From: Streptomyces diacarni
GTDB taxonomy: Bacteria; Actinomycetota; Actinomycetes; Streptomycetales; Streptomycetaceae
Assembly (NCBI RefSeq): GCF_003323715.1
Contig: NZ_QOIN01000048.1
Coordinates: 124,001-188,000, forward strand
DNA: 64,000 nucleotides
Reading direction: 5' to 3'
Positions within the stretch are counted from its first letter, which is position 1. The number at the start of each line of letters is the position of its first letter. Positions 49,808 to 57,911 of the stretch are shown piece by piece. Made by a program: the position numbers and the translations under genes. Below the pieces are notes generated by a model, which saw only the letters and a program-made list of their open reading frames with translations, was not told the DNA's origin and searched no databases.

Positions 49808-51342
49808 CGAGGCCTTCCGTTCCGCCGGCCGCTGGTGTGCGGGCCGCCGCGGACCGGCGCCTGGCCGCCGGGATCGTCGCCTGGGTGTACGCGGCGGCCG
49901 CGGCGCTGGCCGTCGCGGCGCTGTGCGTCACCCTGTGGCGCGGCGCGGCGCGGCCGGGGACCGCCGTGGCCTTCGGACTGGTTGTCGCCGTGGGGGAGTT
50001 GGCCCGGGTCCGGCTGCCGCAGGCGGAGGCCTGCGGGGGCGCGGGACGGAGCACCGGGCTGGTCTGCGGTGCGGGCGCCCTCGGTTACGCGCTGCTGGGC
50101 GCGGTGGAGGAGGCGCCGTTGTGGCAGTGGGCGGCGCAGGCGGTCACCGTGGCCCTGGTGGGCTCCCTCGTCGGATCGGTGCCGCACGTGGCGCTGGGGC
50201 AGGCCCCCTCGCCCTGGGCGGCCGGCCGCCTCACGCTCGGTGTGGCCTTCGCCGCGACCTGCGGCCAATCCCTCTCGCCCGGTGGCGTGTTCGCGCCCGC
50301 CGTCGGCCGTGGGGTGCTGTTCACGCTGTCCCTGCTGCTCCTCGCCCTGCTCGCCGGATGCGTCGACGCCTTCCTCGCCGCCGCAACGGCCGCCACCGCC
50401 GCGCCGCCGCCGACGGCCACCCCTGCCACCGGTCCGACGACCGCCCCCGGCACCGCCTCACCGACGGGCCCCTTGGCCGTCGCCCCCGCCACGCTGCCGC
50501 CCGCCGCTGCCGATCCCGCCACGGCCACGCGGACGGCCGTCCCGCCCGCCCAGGGCGGCGCCGTCGCGGAGGGCGCCACCCGGCCGTACGGGCCGCTGCT
50601 GCGCGCCCAGTTGCGCGCCCGGCTGGTGACCGTTCCCGCCGTCGCCGCGACGGCGGTGCTCCTCGCCCTGGCCTTCGCGTCGGCGGGGCTGTGGGCGCTG
50701 CCGGTCTGCTGTACGCCGCTGCTGCTCACCCAGGTCGTCCTGCGCCGCCGGGCCCCCGTACGGGCGACCCGGCGGCGCACACTCGCCTCCCTGGCGAAGA
50801 CGCCGGAGGTCGCCGGGTGCACTCCGCGCGGCCGCGCGCGCCGGGTCGCCGATCTGAGCCGTGCCGTGGGACGCGAGCTGGGCCTGTCGGGAGGGGAACT
50901 CACCGCTGTGGAGTACGCGGCCCTCGTCCACGACGTGGGGCAGCTTTCCCTGACCGGTCCGGCACACCGCGGCGCCACGGCAGGGCAGGCTCTCGGCAGC
51001 CGGCGGGGCGTCGCCCTGTCCGGGGGCGCCGTGGTCCGCCAGACCGGGGTCGGCGGGCGGGTGGCCACCGCGGTGGAGGCCCAGGCGGACCCGTACCGCG
51101 AACAGTCCCTGACGGCACGCGTCGTACGGACCGTCAACGCCTACGAGGACCTCCTGACGGCGTACGGCGGCCACGGCCACGTCGCCGCCCCGGACGGAGG
51201 CGGGGCGGCGGAAGGACCGGCAGCGGCCGCGGGGCCGCGCGAACGGGCGCTGCGGGCGCTGCGCGGCGCCACCGCGCGTGACCACGAACCACGCGTCGTG
51301 GAGGCCCTGTCACGCGTCGTGTCCCGCTGCCCGGTCGTCTGA
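49804..51342 (+). CDS. Membrane protein with a degenerate HD domain
   Basis: 512 residues. Several membrane segments (IVAWVYAAAAALAVAALCV; VLFTLSLLLLALLAGCV; VAATAVLLALAFASAGLWAL), a long Ala/Pro/Thr linker (about 198-255), and a C-terminal HD-like domain keeping VEYAALVHDVGQLSLTG but without a recognisable GYP motif or the His-rich HHHER segment of its neighbour. It may be a catalytically dead sensor paired with the active upstream protein. ATG 49804 overlaps the previous stop. Confidence 0.78.
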   Translation: MTRPSVPPAAGVRAAADRRLAAGIVAWVYAAAAALAVAALCVTLWRGAARPGTAVAFGLVVAVGELARVRLPQAEACGGAGRSTGLVCGAGALGYALLGAVEEAPLWQWAAQAVTVALVGSLVGSVPHVALGQAPSPWAAGRLTLGVAFAATCGQSLSPGGVFAPAVGRGVLFTLSLLLLALLAGCVDAFLAAATAATAAPPPTATPATGPTTAPGTASPTGPLAVAPATLPPAAADPATATRTAVPPAQGGAVAEGATRPYGPLLRAQLRARLVTVPAVAATAVLLALAFASAGLWALPVCCTPLLLTQVVLRRRAPVRATRRRTLASLAKTPEVAGCTPRGRARRVADLSRAVGRELGLSGGELTAVEYAALVHDVGQLSLTGPAHRGATAGQALGSRRGVALSGGAVVRQTGVGGRVATAVEAQADPYREQSLTARVVRTVNAYEDLLTAYGGHGHVAAPDGGGAAEGPAAAAGPRERALRALRGATARDHEPRVVEALSRVVSRCPVV

Positions 51343-51514
51343 CGCACGGGTAATGAGCGGGCACCCGAGCGGGCATGGTTGGATGCGAAGGGGGAACCGC
51401 GACAGGCGTGGAAGCGAGCGCCGGGCGTCCGGTGCCGAGGCCTTTGATGACAGGTGGCGGCAGGTGAGCGGCCGGGCGTCTGCCGGGCCGCGGGACAGGT
51501 GGGACGAGAACGGC

Positions 51515-51566
51515 GGGCAGCGGAAACGGCGGGAACGGCGGGAAACGGCGGGAAACGGCGGGAACA
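51515..51566 (+). repeat. 10-bp tandem repeats just before the TPR gene
   Basis: GGAAACGGCG-type units recur about five times and end at the GTG start of the next gene, where a ribosome site would normally be. Confidence 0.75.
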
Positions 51567-51568
51567 CT

Positions 51569-52573
51569 GTGAGGATCTTCGGCAAGGTGCGGCACCGTCC
51601 CTCCGCCTCGTGGCGGCAGGCGACGGACCGCGCGTTCACGCTCATCGGCGACGGCCGGTACGAGGACGCGGGTGCCCTGCTCACCCGCGCCGCCGACCTG
51701 GAGCCGTGGCTCTCGGAGTCCTGGTTCAACCTGGCGCTGCTGCACAAGTTCCGGCACGACTGGGAGCAGGCCAGGACAGCGGGGCTGCGCGCCGTCGCGC
51801 TGCTCGACCGGGAGGCCGGTGCGCCCGACTGGTGGAACGTCGGCATCGCGGCCACCGCCCTGCAGGACTGGCCGCTGGCCCGCCGCGCCTGGCAGGCGTA
51901 CGGGCTGGACGTGCCGGGCCAGGGGCCGACCGGTGCGGGCGCGATCGACGAGCCCTCCGGTATGCGGCTGGGCAGCGCGGCCGTGCGGCTCTCTCCCGAG
52001 GGCGAGGCCGAGGTCGTGTGGGGCCGCCGCATCGACCCGGCGAGGCTGGAGGTGCAGAGCATCCCGCTGCCGTCGTCCGGGCGCCGCTGGGGCGAGGTCG
52101 TCCTGCACGACGGAGTGCCGCACGGTGAGCGCTCCACCGCGGCAGGACCCTCCTACCCCGTCTTCGACGAGATCGAACTGTGGGCGCCCTCGCCGGTGCC
52201 CACCTGGGTGGTGCTGCTGGAGGCCGCCACGGAGAGCGACCGTGACGCGCTGGAGCGGCTGGCGGCCGACGCGGGGTTCGCCGCCGAGGACTGGTCGTCC
52301 TCGGTGCGGCTGCTGTGCCGCGCCTGCTCGGAGAGCGCGATGCCCGCCGACGAGGGTGACGGCACAGCGCACCTCGACCCGCACGACCACAGCTCCCCCG
52401 GGCATCCGGGGCCGTTGGGCCACATGACGCAGGGTGGCCCCGGCGAGCTGTGGGTGCCCGAGCGGGAGTGCGGGCTGGCCGCCCCCGCGGCCCTGGTGCG
52501 CGGCCTGCTGGACGGCTGGGTGGCGGACAGCCCCGACACCCGCGAATGGCGGGATCTGGAGGAGGTCTGCTGA
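51569..52573 (+). CDS. Tetratricopeptide-repeat protein with a C-terminal domain of unknown function
   Basis: 334 residues. Two or three TPRs in the first 110 residues (YEDAGALLTRAADLEPWLSE; WFNLALLHKFRHDWEQART). The remainder (GRRIDPARLEVQSIPLPSSG, then a CRACSES segment) I do not recognise. GTG 51569 (VRIFGKVRHRP) is where similarity-like sequence begins; the frame is open further upstream but codes repeat-derived Arg/Gly residues. No proper Shine-Dalgarno sequence is present. Confidence 0.75.
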   Translation: MRIFGKVRHRPSASWRQATDRAFTLIGDGRYEDAGALLTRAADLEPWLSESWFNLALLHKFRHDWEQARTAGLRAVALLDREAGAPDWWNVGIAATALQDWPLARRAWQAYGLDVPGQGPTGAGAIDEPSGMRLGSAAVRLSPEGEAEVVWGRRIDPARLEVQSIPLPSSGRRWGEVVLHDGVPHGERSTAAGPSYPVFDEIELWAPSPVPTWVVLLEAATESDRDALERLAADAGFAAEDWSSSVRLLCRACSESAMPADEGDGTAHLDPHDHSSPGHPGPLGHMTQGGPGELWVPERECGLAAPAALVRGLLDGWVADSPDTREWRDLEEVC

Positions 52574-52667
52574 GCACCTGCCGACCGCCCCGTACTCTGG
52601 GGGCGAGCAATTCGCGGTGCTCACCGGATCTCAGTCCCCGCAGGGTCGCAGGAAGGCGTACGACGGC

Positions 52668-53315
52668 ATGGCGCAGCAGCAGGAAACCAGGGCCGGATCG
52701 GCCGATGTGGCCGAGGGCGGGTTCGTCGACGACGTGACGGACGCGGCCGCCCGTGAGGAGGCCCACACCGCGCGCGGCACCGCCCGTCCCCTGACGGTGG
52801 TGGGCAACCCCGTGCTGCACCGGGAGTGCGCGGAGGTGACCGAGTTCGGCGACGACCTCGCCGCGCTCGTCGACGACATGTTCGCCAGCCAGCGCGCTGC
52901 CGAGGGCGTGGGCATCGCCGCCAACCAGATCGGCGTCGACGCGAAGGTCTTCGTCTACGACTGCTACGACGACGAGGGTGTACGCCACGTCGGGGTGGTG
53001 TGCAATCCGGTGCTCGACGAGTTGCCGGCCGAGCGGCGCGTCCTGGACGACGGCAACGAGGGCTGCCTCTCCGTTCCCGGCGCCTACCACCCGCTCGCCC
53101 GCCCCGACTACGCCGTGGTGCGCGGTCAGGACGCACAGGGCGCACCGATCGCCGTGGAGGGTAGGGGATACTTCGCGCGCTGCCTCCAGCACGAGACCGA
53201 TCACCTGCACGGGTACCTGTACATCGACCGGCTCTCCAAGCGTGAGCGCAAGGACGTGCTGCGGCAGATGGCCGAGAGCACCCCGCGCTACGAGACCGTT
53301 CCCCACGACGCGTAG
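52668..53315 (+). CDS. def: Peptide deformylase
   Basis: 215 residues. All three motifs are intact: GVGIAANQIG (I), EGCLSVPG (II, metal Cys) and QHETDHLHG (III, HExxH). It removes the N-formyl group from nascent proteins. A roughly 40-residue N-terminal extension precedes the catalytic domain. ATG 52668 is 12 nt after AGGAAGG, rather far; the start is moderately certain. Convergent with nrdB. Confidence 0.93.
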   Translation: MAQQQETRAGSADVAEGGFVDDVTDAAAREEAHTARGTARPLTVVGNPVLHRECAEVTEFGDDLAALVDDMFASQRAAEGVGIAANQIGVDAKVFVYDCYDDEGVRHVGVVCNPVLDELPAERRVLDDGNEGCLSVPGAYHPLARPDYAVVRGQDAQGAPIAVEGRGYFARCLQHETDHLHGYLYIDRLSKRERKDVLRQMAESTPRYETVPHDA

Positions 53316-53322
53316 CCGGGTA

Positions 53323-53356
53323 CCGGGTGGGGCCTGGGCCACCTGGCCCCACCCGG
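53323..53356. terminator. Bidirectional terminator between def and nrdB
   Basis: A perfect 12-bp stem CCGGGTGGGGCC / GGCCCCACCCGG between convergent genes. Confidence 0.85.
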
Positions 53357-53397
53357 CGACTGTGGGCGCGCTCCCGGCTTTTCCGGAAGCGGGCCGC

Positions 53398-54423
53398 TCA
53401 GAAGTCGTCGTCGAGGGAGACGGACCCCTCCACGGCGACCTGGTAGGCGGAGGCCCGCCGCTCGAAGAAGTTGGTGAGTTCCTGGACGTTCTGGAGCTCC
53501 ATGAACGAGAACGGGTTGGTGGCTCCGTAGCGTTCGGCGAAGCCGAGGCGGCGCAGCCGCTGGTCGGCGACGGCCTGGAGGTAGGCGCGCATGGAGGCGG
53601 TGTTCATGCCGGGCAGCCCCTCCCCGCACAGGTCCCGCGCGAACTGGAGCTCCGCCTCGACGGCCTCGTCCAGCATGGCCGCCACCTGCTTCTCCAGCGC
53701 GTCGTCGAAGAGTTCGGGCTCCTCCTGTCGCACGGTGTCCACGACGTCGAAGGCGAAGGACATGTGCATCGACTCGTCGCGGAAGACCCAGTTGGTGCCG
53801 GTGGCCAGGCCGTGCAGCAGGCCGCGGGAGCGGAACCAGTACACGTAGGCGAACGCGCCGTAGAAGAAGAGCCCCTCGATGCAGGCGGCGAAGCAGATCA
53901 GGTTGAGCAGGAAGCGGCGCCGGTCGTCCTGCGAGGACAGCTGGTCGATGTTCTCGACGCTGTCCATCCACCGGAAGCAGAACTCGGCCTTCTCGCGGAT
54001 GGAGGGGATGTTCTCCACGGCGGCGAACGCCTGGACGCGTTCGTCGTGGTCGGGCAGGTAGGTGTCGAGCAGCGTCAGGTAGAACTGGACGTGGACGGCC
54101 TCCTCGAACAGCTGCCGGGAGAGGTAGAGCCGCGCCTCGGGCGAGTTGATGTGCTTGTAGAGGGTGAGCACGAGGTTGTTGGCGACGATGGAGTCGCCGG
54201 TCGCGAAGAACGCCACCAGGCGGCTGATCATGTGCTGTTCGCCGGGCGAGAGCTTCGCCAGGTCGGCGACGTCGGAGTGCAGGTCGACCTCTTCGACGGT
54301 CCAGGTGTTCTTGATGGCGTCGCGGTACCGCTCGTAGAAGTGCGGGTAGCGCATGGGGCGCAGCGTCAGCTCGAAGCCCGGGTCGAGCAGGCGGGGCGTG
54401 GTGTCGGCGGCTGGTGTGGTCAT
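53398..54423 (-). CDS. nrdB: Class I ribonucleotide reductase beta subunit
   Basis: 341 residues. Di-iron ligands and the radical Tyr are visible: E108-A-V-H111 followed by Tyr115 at the position of E. coli Tyr122, and a second set in DESMHMSF. A typical Tyr-radical class Ia arrangement is therefore expected. Its ATG overlaps the nrdA stop by one base (TAATG), so translation is coupled. Production depends on the cobalamin riboswitch ahead of nrdA. Confidence 0.93.
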   Translation of the reverse strand: MTTPAADTTPRLLDPGFELTLRPMRYPHFYERYRDAIKNTWTVEEVDLHSDVADLAKLSPGEQHMISRLVAFFATGDSIVANNLVLTLYKHINSPEARLYLSRQLFEEAVHVQFYLTLLDTYLPDHDERVQAFAAVENIPSIREKAEFCFRWMDSVENIDQLSSQDDRRRFLLNLICFAACIEGLFFYGAFAYVYWFRSRGLLHGLATGTNWVFRDESMHMSFAFDVVDTVRQEEPELFDDALEKQVAAMLDEAVEAELQFARDLCGEGLPGMNTASMRAYLQAVADQRLRRLGFAERYGATNPFSFMELQNVQELTNFFERRASAYQVAVEGSVSLDDDF

Positions 54424-56876
54424 TACTGGCAGGCCTCGCAGGACTCGGGGTTTTCCAGGGAGCAGGCGACGGCCTCGTCGGCCGCCGCGGGGGTGGGCGC
54501 GGGCACGGGGACGGCGCTGGTCCCGGCGGCCTGCGCGATGCGGGTCGCGGGGCGCGAGCGCAGGTAGTACGTGGTCTTGATGCCGCTCTTCCACGCGTAC
54601 GCGTACATCGAGCTGAGTTTTCCGATGGTGGGGGAGGACAGGAACAGGTTCAGCGACTGGCTCTGGTCCAGGTAGGGCGTGCGGGCGGCGGCCATGTCGA
54701 TGAGGGCGCGCTGCGGGATCTCCCACGCGGTGCGGTAGAGCGCGCGCACGGGCTCCGGCACCCAGTCCAGGTCCTGGACGGAGCCGTTCGCCTGGCGCAG
54801 TGCCTCGCGGGCGCGCGCGTCCCACAGCCCGTGCCGCTTGAGCTCCGCCACCAGGTAGGCGTTCACCTGGAGGAACTCTCCGCTGAGCGTCTCGCGTTTG
54901 AAGAGGTTGGAGACCTGCGGCTCGATGCACTCGTAGACGCCGGCGATGGAGGCGATGGTCGCGGTCGGTGCGATGGCCAGCAGCAGGGAGTTGCGCATGC
55001 CGGTGCGTGCGAGGCGTGCGCGCAGGGCGCTCCACCGCTCGGGCCAGGCGTGGCTCTGGCGCGCTTCGGGGTAGTGGTCGGGGTGGAGGGTGCCGCGCGC
55101 GGTGCGGGTCAGCTTCCAGTCGGGCAGCGGCCCGTGGCGCTCGGCCAGTTCGGCGGACGTCTCGTAGGCGGCGAGCATGATGCGTTCGGCGATCCTGGTG
55201 GACAGCTCGCGGGCCTCCCGCGAGTCGAACGGCAGCCCGAGCCGGAAGAAGACGTCCTGGAGCCCCATCACGCCCAGGCCCACGGGCCGCCAGCGGGAGT
55301 TGGACCCCGACGCCTGCTCGGTCGGGTAGTAGTTGATGTCCACCACGCGGTCGAGGAAGGTGACCGCAGTACGCACGGTGGCGTCCAGCCGCTCCCAGTC
55401 CATCAGCCCGTCCTCGCCCAGGTGCGCGGCGAGGTTGACGGAGCCCAGGTTGCACACGGCGGTCTGGTCGTCGTCGGTGACCTCCAGGATCTCCGTGCAC
55501 AGGTTCGAGGAGTGCACGACGCGGCCCGGGGTGCCGGTCTGGTTGGCGGTGCGGTTGGAGGTGTCCTTGAAGGTCATCCAGCCGTTGCCGGTCTGCGCGA
55601 GGGTGCGCATCATCGCGCCGTACAACTGCCGTGCGGGCACCTGCTTCAGGGCGCGCCCGTCGGCCTCCGCCGCGCGGTAGGCGGCGTCGAACTCCTCGCC
55701 CCACAGGTCGGTCAGTTCGGGCACGTCGGAGGGGGAGAAGAGCGACCAGTCCTCGTCCGCCTCGACGCGGCGCATGAACGCGTCGGGGATCCAGTGCGCC
55801 AGGTTGAGGTTGTGGGTGCGGCGGGCGTCCTCACCGGTGTTGTCGCGCAACTCGAGGAACTCCTCGATGTCCGCGTGCCAGGTCTCCAGGTAGACGCAGG
55901 CGGCTCCCTTGCGCCGGCCGCCCTGGTTGACCGCGGCGACCGAGGCGTCGAGGGTCCGCAGGAACGGCACGATGCCGTTCGAGTGCCCGTTGGTGCCGCG
56001 GATCAGCGCGCCCCGCGAGCGGATGCGGGAGAAGGGCAGGCCGATGCCGCCGGCGTGCTTGGAGAGCCTGGCCACCTGGTGGTAGCGCTCGTAGAGCGAG
56101 TCCAGTTCGTCCTTGGGGGAGTCCAGCAGGTAGCAGGAGGACATCTGGGGGTGGCGGGTGCCGGAGTTGAAGAGCGTGGGGGAGGAGGGCAGGTAGTCCA
56201 GGGAGCACAGCAGCCGGTAGAAGGTGCCGACCTCGGCGAGCGCCGCGGCCGTCTCGTCCGCCGCGAGCCCGCAGGCCACGCGCAGGAAGAAGTGCTGCGG
56301 GGTCTCGATCGCGCGCCGGGTGGTGGGGTGGCGCAGCAGGTAGCGGGAGTGGACGGTGCGCAGCCCGAAGTAGCCGAACCTGTCGTCGGCGCCGTCCGCG
56401 ACCGCCTCGTCGACCAGCGCGTCGAGGTGTGCGGCGTGCGCCGCGACAAAGGCGTGCGTCCGGTCCGCGATCAGGCCCTGGGCGTGGCCGAGCGCGACCG
56501 AGGCGGAGAAGGAGGTGGCGCCCTCGGCCGCGGTCTCGTCGCGGATGGCGCGTGTGAGCAGCCGGGCGGCCAGCCGCGAGTACGAGGGATCCTCGCCGAT
56601 GGACCCCGCGGCGGCCTCGATGGCCAGGTCCCGCAGGTCGGCCGCGGTCGCGGAGGGGGCGCGTCCGCGCAGCGCCGCAGCGAGCACCGGGGCGGGGTCG
56701 GCGTCGGCCAGGTCCGCGGTCAGGGCGGTGAGGGTGTCGCCCAGTTCCGCGGCATGGCCGTCGTGCGCGCCGGGTACGGGAGCGGTTCCGTCCTGTCGGG
56801 TGGGCCCGCCGGTGGGCCGCTCCTGGCCGGGCGGCTGCTTCTGGCTGGGTGACGGGGCGGTGGGGGCGATGGTCAC
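54423..56876 (-). CDS. nrdA: Class I ribonucleotide reductase alpha subunit
   Basis: 817 residues. Active-site cysteines: MSSCYLLD, NLCTEI (thiyl-radical Cys) and AVCNLGSVNL; Tyr pair TTYYLR for radical transfer; C-terminal reductant pair ESCEACQ. I see no N-terminal ATP-cone pattern, so dATP activity control may be absent or different. GTG 56876 follows GGGAGAG by about 8 nt. The 5' leader carries a cobalamin riboswitch; Streptomyces also keep a B12-dependent class II enzyme, so this operon is expected to be off when B12 is plentiful. Confidence 0.94.
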   Translation of the reverse strand: MTIAPTAPSPSQKQPPGQERPTGGPTRQDGTAPVPGAHDGHAAELGDTLTALTADLADADPAPVLAAALRGRAPSATAADLRDLAIEAAAGSIGEDPSYSRLAARLLTRAIRDETAAEGATSFSASVALGHAQGLIADRTHAFVAAHAAHLDALVDEAVADGADDRFGYFGLRTVHSRYLLRHPTTRRAIETPQHFFLRVACGLAADETAAALAEVGTFYRLLCSLDYLPSSPTLFNSGTRHPQMSSCYLLDSPKDELDSLYERYHQVARLSKHAGGIGLPFSRIRSRGALIRGTNGHSNGIVPFLRTLDASVAAVNQGGRRKGAACVYLETWHADIEEFLELRDNTGEDARRTHNLNLAHWIPDAFMRRVEADEDWSLFSPSDVPELTDLWGEEFDAAYRAAEADGRALKQVPARQLYGAMMRTLAQTGNGWMTFKDTSNRTANQTGTPGRVVHSSNLCTEILEVTDDDQTAVCNLGSVNLAAHLGEDGLMDWERLDATVRTAVTFLDRVVDINYYPTEQASGSNSRWRPVGLGVMGLQDVFFRLGLPFDSREARELSTRIAERIMLAAYETSAELAERHGPLPDWKLTRTARGTLHPDHYPEARQSHAWPERWSALRARLARTGMRNSLLLAIAPTATIASIAGVYECIEPQVSNLFKRETLSGEFLQVNAYLVAELKRHGLWDARAREALRQANGSVQDLDWVPEPVRALYRTAWEIPQRALIDMAAARTPYLDQSQSLNLFLSSPTIGKLSSMYAYAWKSGIKTTYYLRSRPATRIAQAAGTSAVPVPAPTPAAADEAVACSLENPESCEACQ

Positions 56877-57006
56877 GCGGTGCTCTCCCTCGCTGCTCGT
56901 GCTCGTGGCAGGGCGGGGCGCAGGGAGCGCGCAGGCATTCGGGCATGCCGCACTCCGTCCGCCGGCCCAGTCCACGAGACCCGGACGTTCCTCGATGCCG
57001 CCGCCT
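56877..57006 (-). promoter_or_regulatory. Expression platform of the nrdAB riboswitch (possible ribosome-site sequestration)
   Basis: CTCCCT within CGCTCCCT (56922-56929, minus strand) can pair with AGGGAG of the nrdA ribosome site (56885-56892 region). A GGCAT/ATGCC hairpin lies between riboswitch and start. Confidence 0.45.
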
Positions 57007-57125
57007 GCAGGTGATCGGACTCGCGGGGCAGCGCTGAGCTGCTCCGCACACCGTTGCGGGACAGTCCCGGACTCGCACCGGGTTCCCCTGCGTCAGTGGC
57101 GACGGCCGTGAGGGAGCATACATGT
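57000..57125 (-). ncRNA. Cobalamin (AdoCbl) riboswitch of nrdAB
   Basis: Minus strand shows the class hallmarks in order: GCCACTG (57094-57100), GGGGAACCCGGTGCGAGTC, GGGACTGTCCCGCAACGG, and the B12 box CGAGTCCGATCACCTGC (57007-57023). Exact ends are estimated. Confidence 0.9.
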
Positions 57126-57180
57126 TGTGGCCGCTGTGAAGTGAACCCCCATATCTTGTGTCGTGCTTACCGCGGGTGGG

Positions 57181-57771
57181 TCACAGCGCCAGGCCGTACG
57201 TCCACAGGCTCATTCCCTCGATCGGGTACCAGTCCCGCTCGGGTGTCCGGGCGAAGCCGAGCCGCTCGTAGAGCCGGTGCGCCGCGGCCATGCGCGGATG
57301 GGTGGACAGCACCAGCCCGCGCAGGCCCAGTGCGCGGGCCCGCTCCACGCACGCGGTCACCAGCGCCTCGCCCACCCCGCGGCCCCGCGCGCGCTCTGCC
57401 ACGGCGAGCATCCGGAACTCGCCCTCACCCTCGCCCGCCCGCTCCGCGTAGGGGCCCAAAGCTCCGACGAAGGTGACCGAACCCACCAGCGTGCCCGCGC
57501 CGTCCTCGGCCACCAACAGGTCCGCGTGGGCGGCGCGGCCCGCGGCGTCGCGCAGGGTCGTCAGATACGGGTCGTCCTCGCCGAAGTCCAGCAGCCCACC
57601 GTCGAGGTAGGCGCGCGCGACCAACTCCCCGGCCGCCGCGTACTCCGCGGGCCGCGCCGCCCTGACCGTGATGCCCAACCGTCCCCTCGCGGTGCCGGTC
57701 GGGCCACTCGCCCCGGTCGTCCCGGGCGCGGCGCCGGCTGTGCTCGTCGTGAAGTCCATGGCCGCCATCAT
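57181..57771 (-). CDS. GNAT-family N-acetyltransferase
   Basis: 196 residues. Acetyl-CoA loop RARGRGVGEALV, preceded by FRMLAVAE and followed by LSTHPRMAAAHRLYERLGF, covers the GNAT fold. The substrate is unknown. The start is uncertain: ATG 57771 or ATG 57759; neither has a good ribosome site, and a longer frame from 57789 would run into the upstream terminator hairpin. Confidence 0.82.
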   Translation of the reverse strand: MMAAMDFTTSTAGAAPGTTGASGPTGTARGRLGITVRAARPAEYAAAGELVARAYLDGGLLDFGEDDPYLTTLRDAAGRAAHADLLVAEDGAGTLVGSVTFVGALGPYAERAGEGEGEFRMLAVAERARGRGVGEALVTACVERARALGLRGLVLSTHPRMAAAHRLYERLGFARTPERDWYPIEGMSLWTYGLAL

Positions 57772-57783
57772 GCGCCGACGCGC

Positions 57784-57820
57784 CGACACCCGTCCCGGAA
57801 ATTACCCGGGACGGGTGTCG
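57784..57820 (-). terminator. Terminator of the symporter operon, directly before the GNAT start
   Basis: A perfect 15-bp stem CGACACCCGTCCCGG / CCGGGACGGGTGTCG with loop AAATTAC. It ends only 12-24 nt before the GNAT start codon. Confidence 0.85.
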
Positions 57821-57911
57821 GTCGATGTGTGCCGGTCGACGACGACGGGGCGGGTCGTCTGTGCGGGCCGGCGGTGTCGCTCGGCGGCGGCGTACGCCGG
57901 TGCGGTGGACC

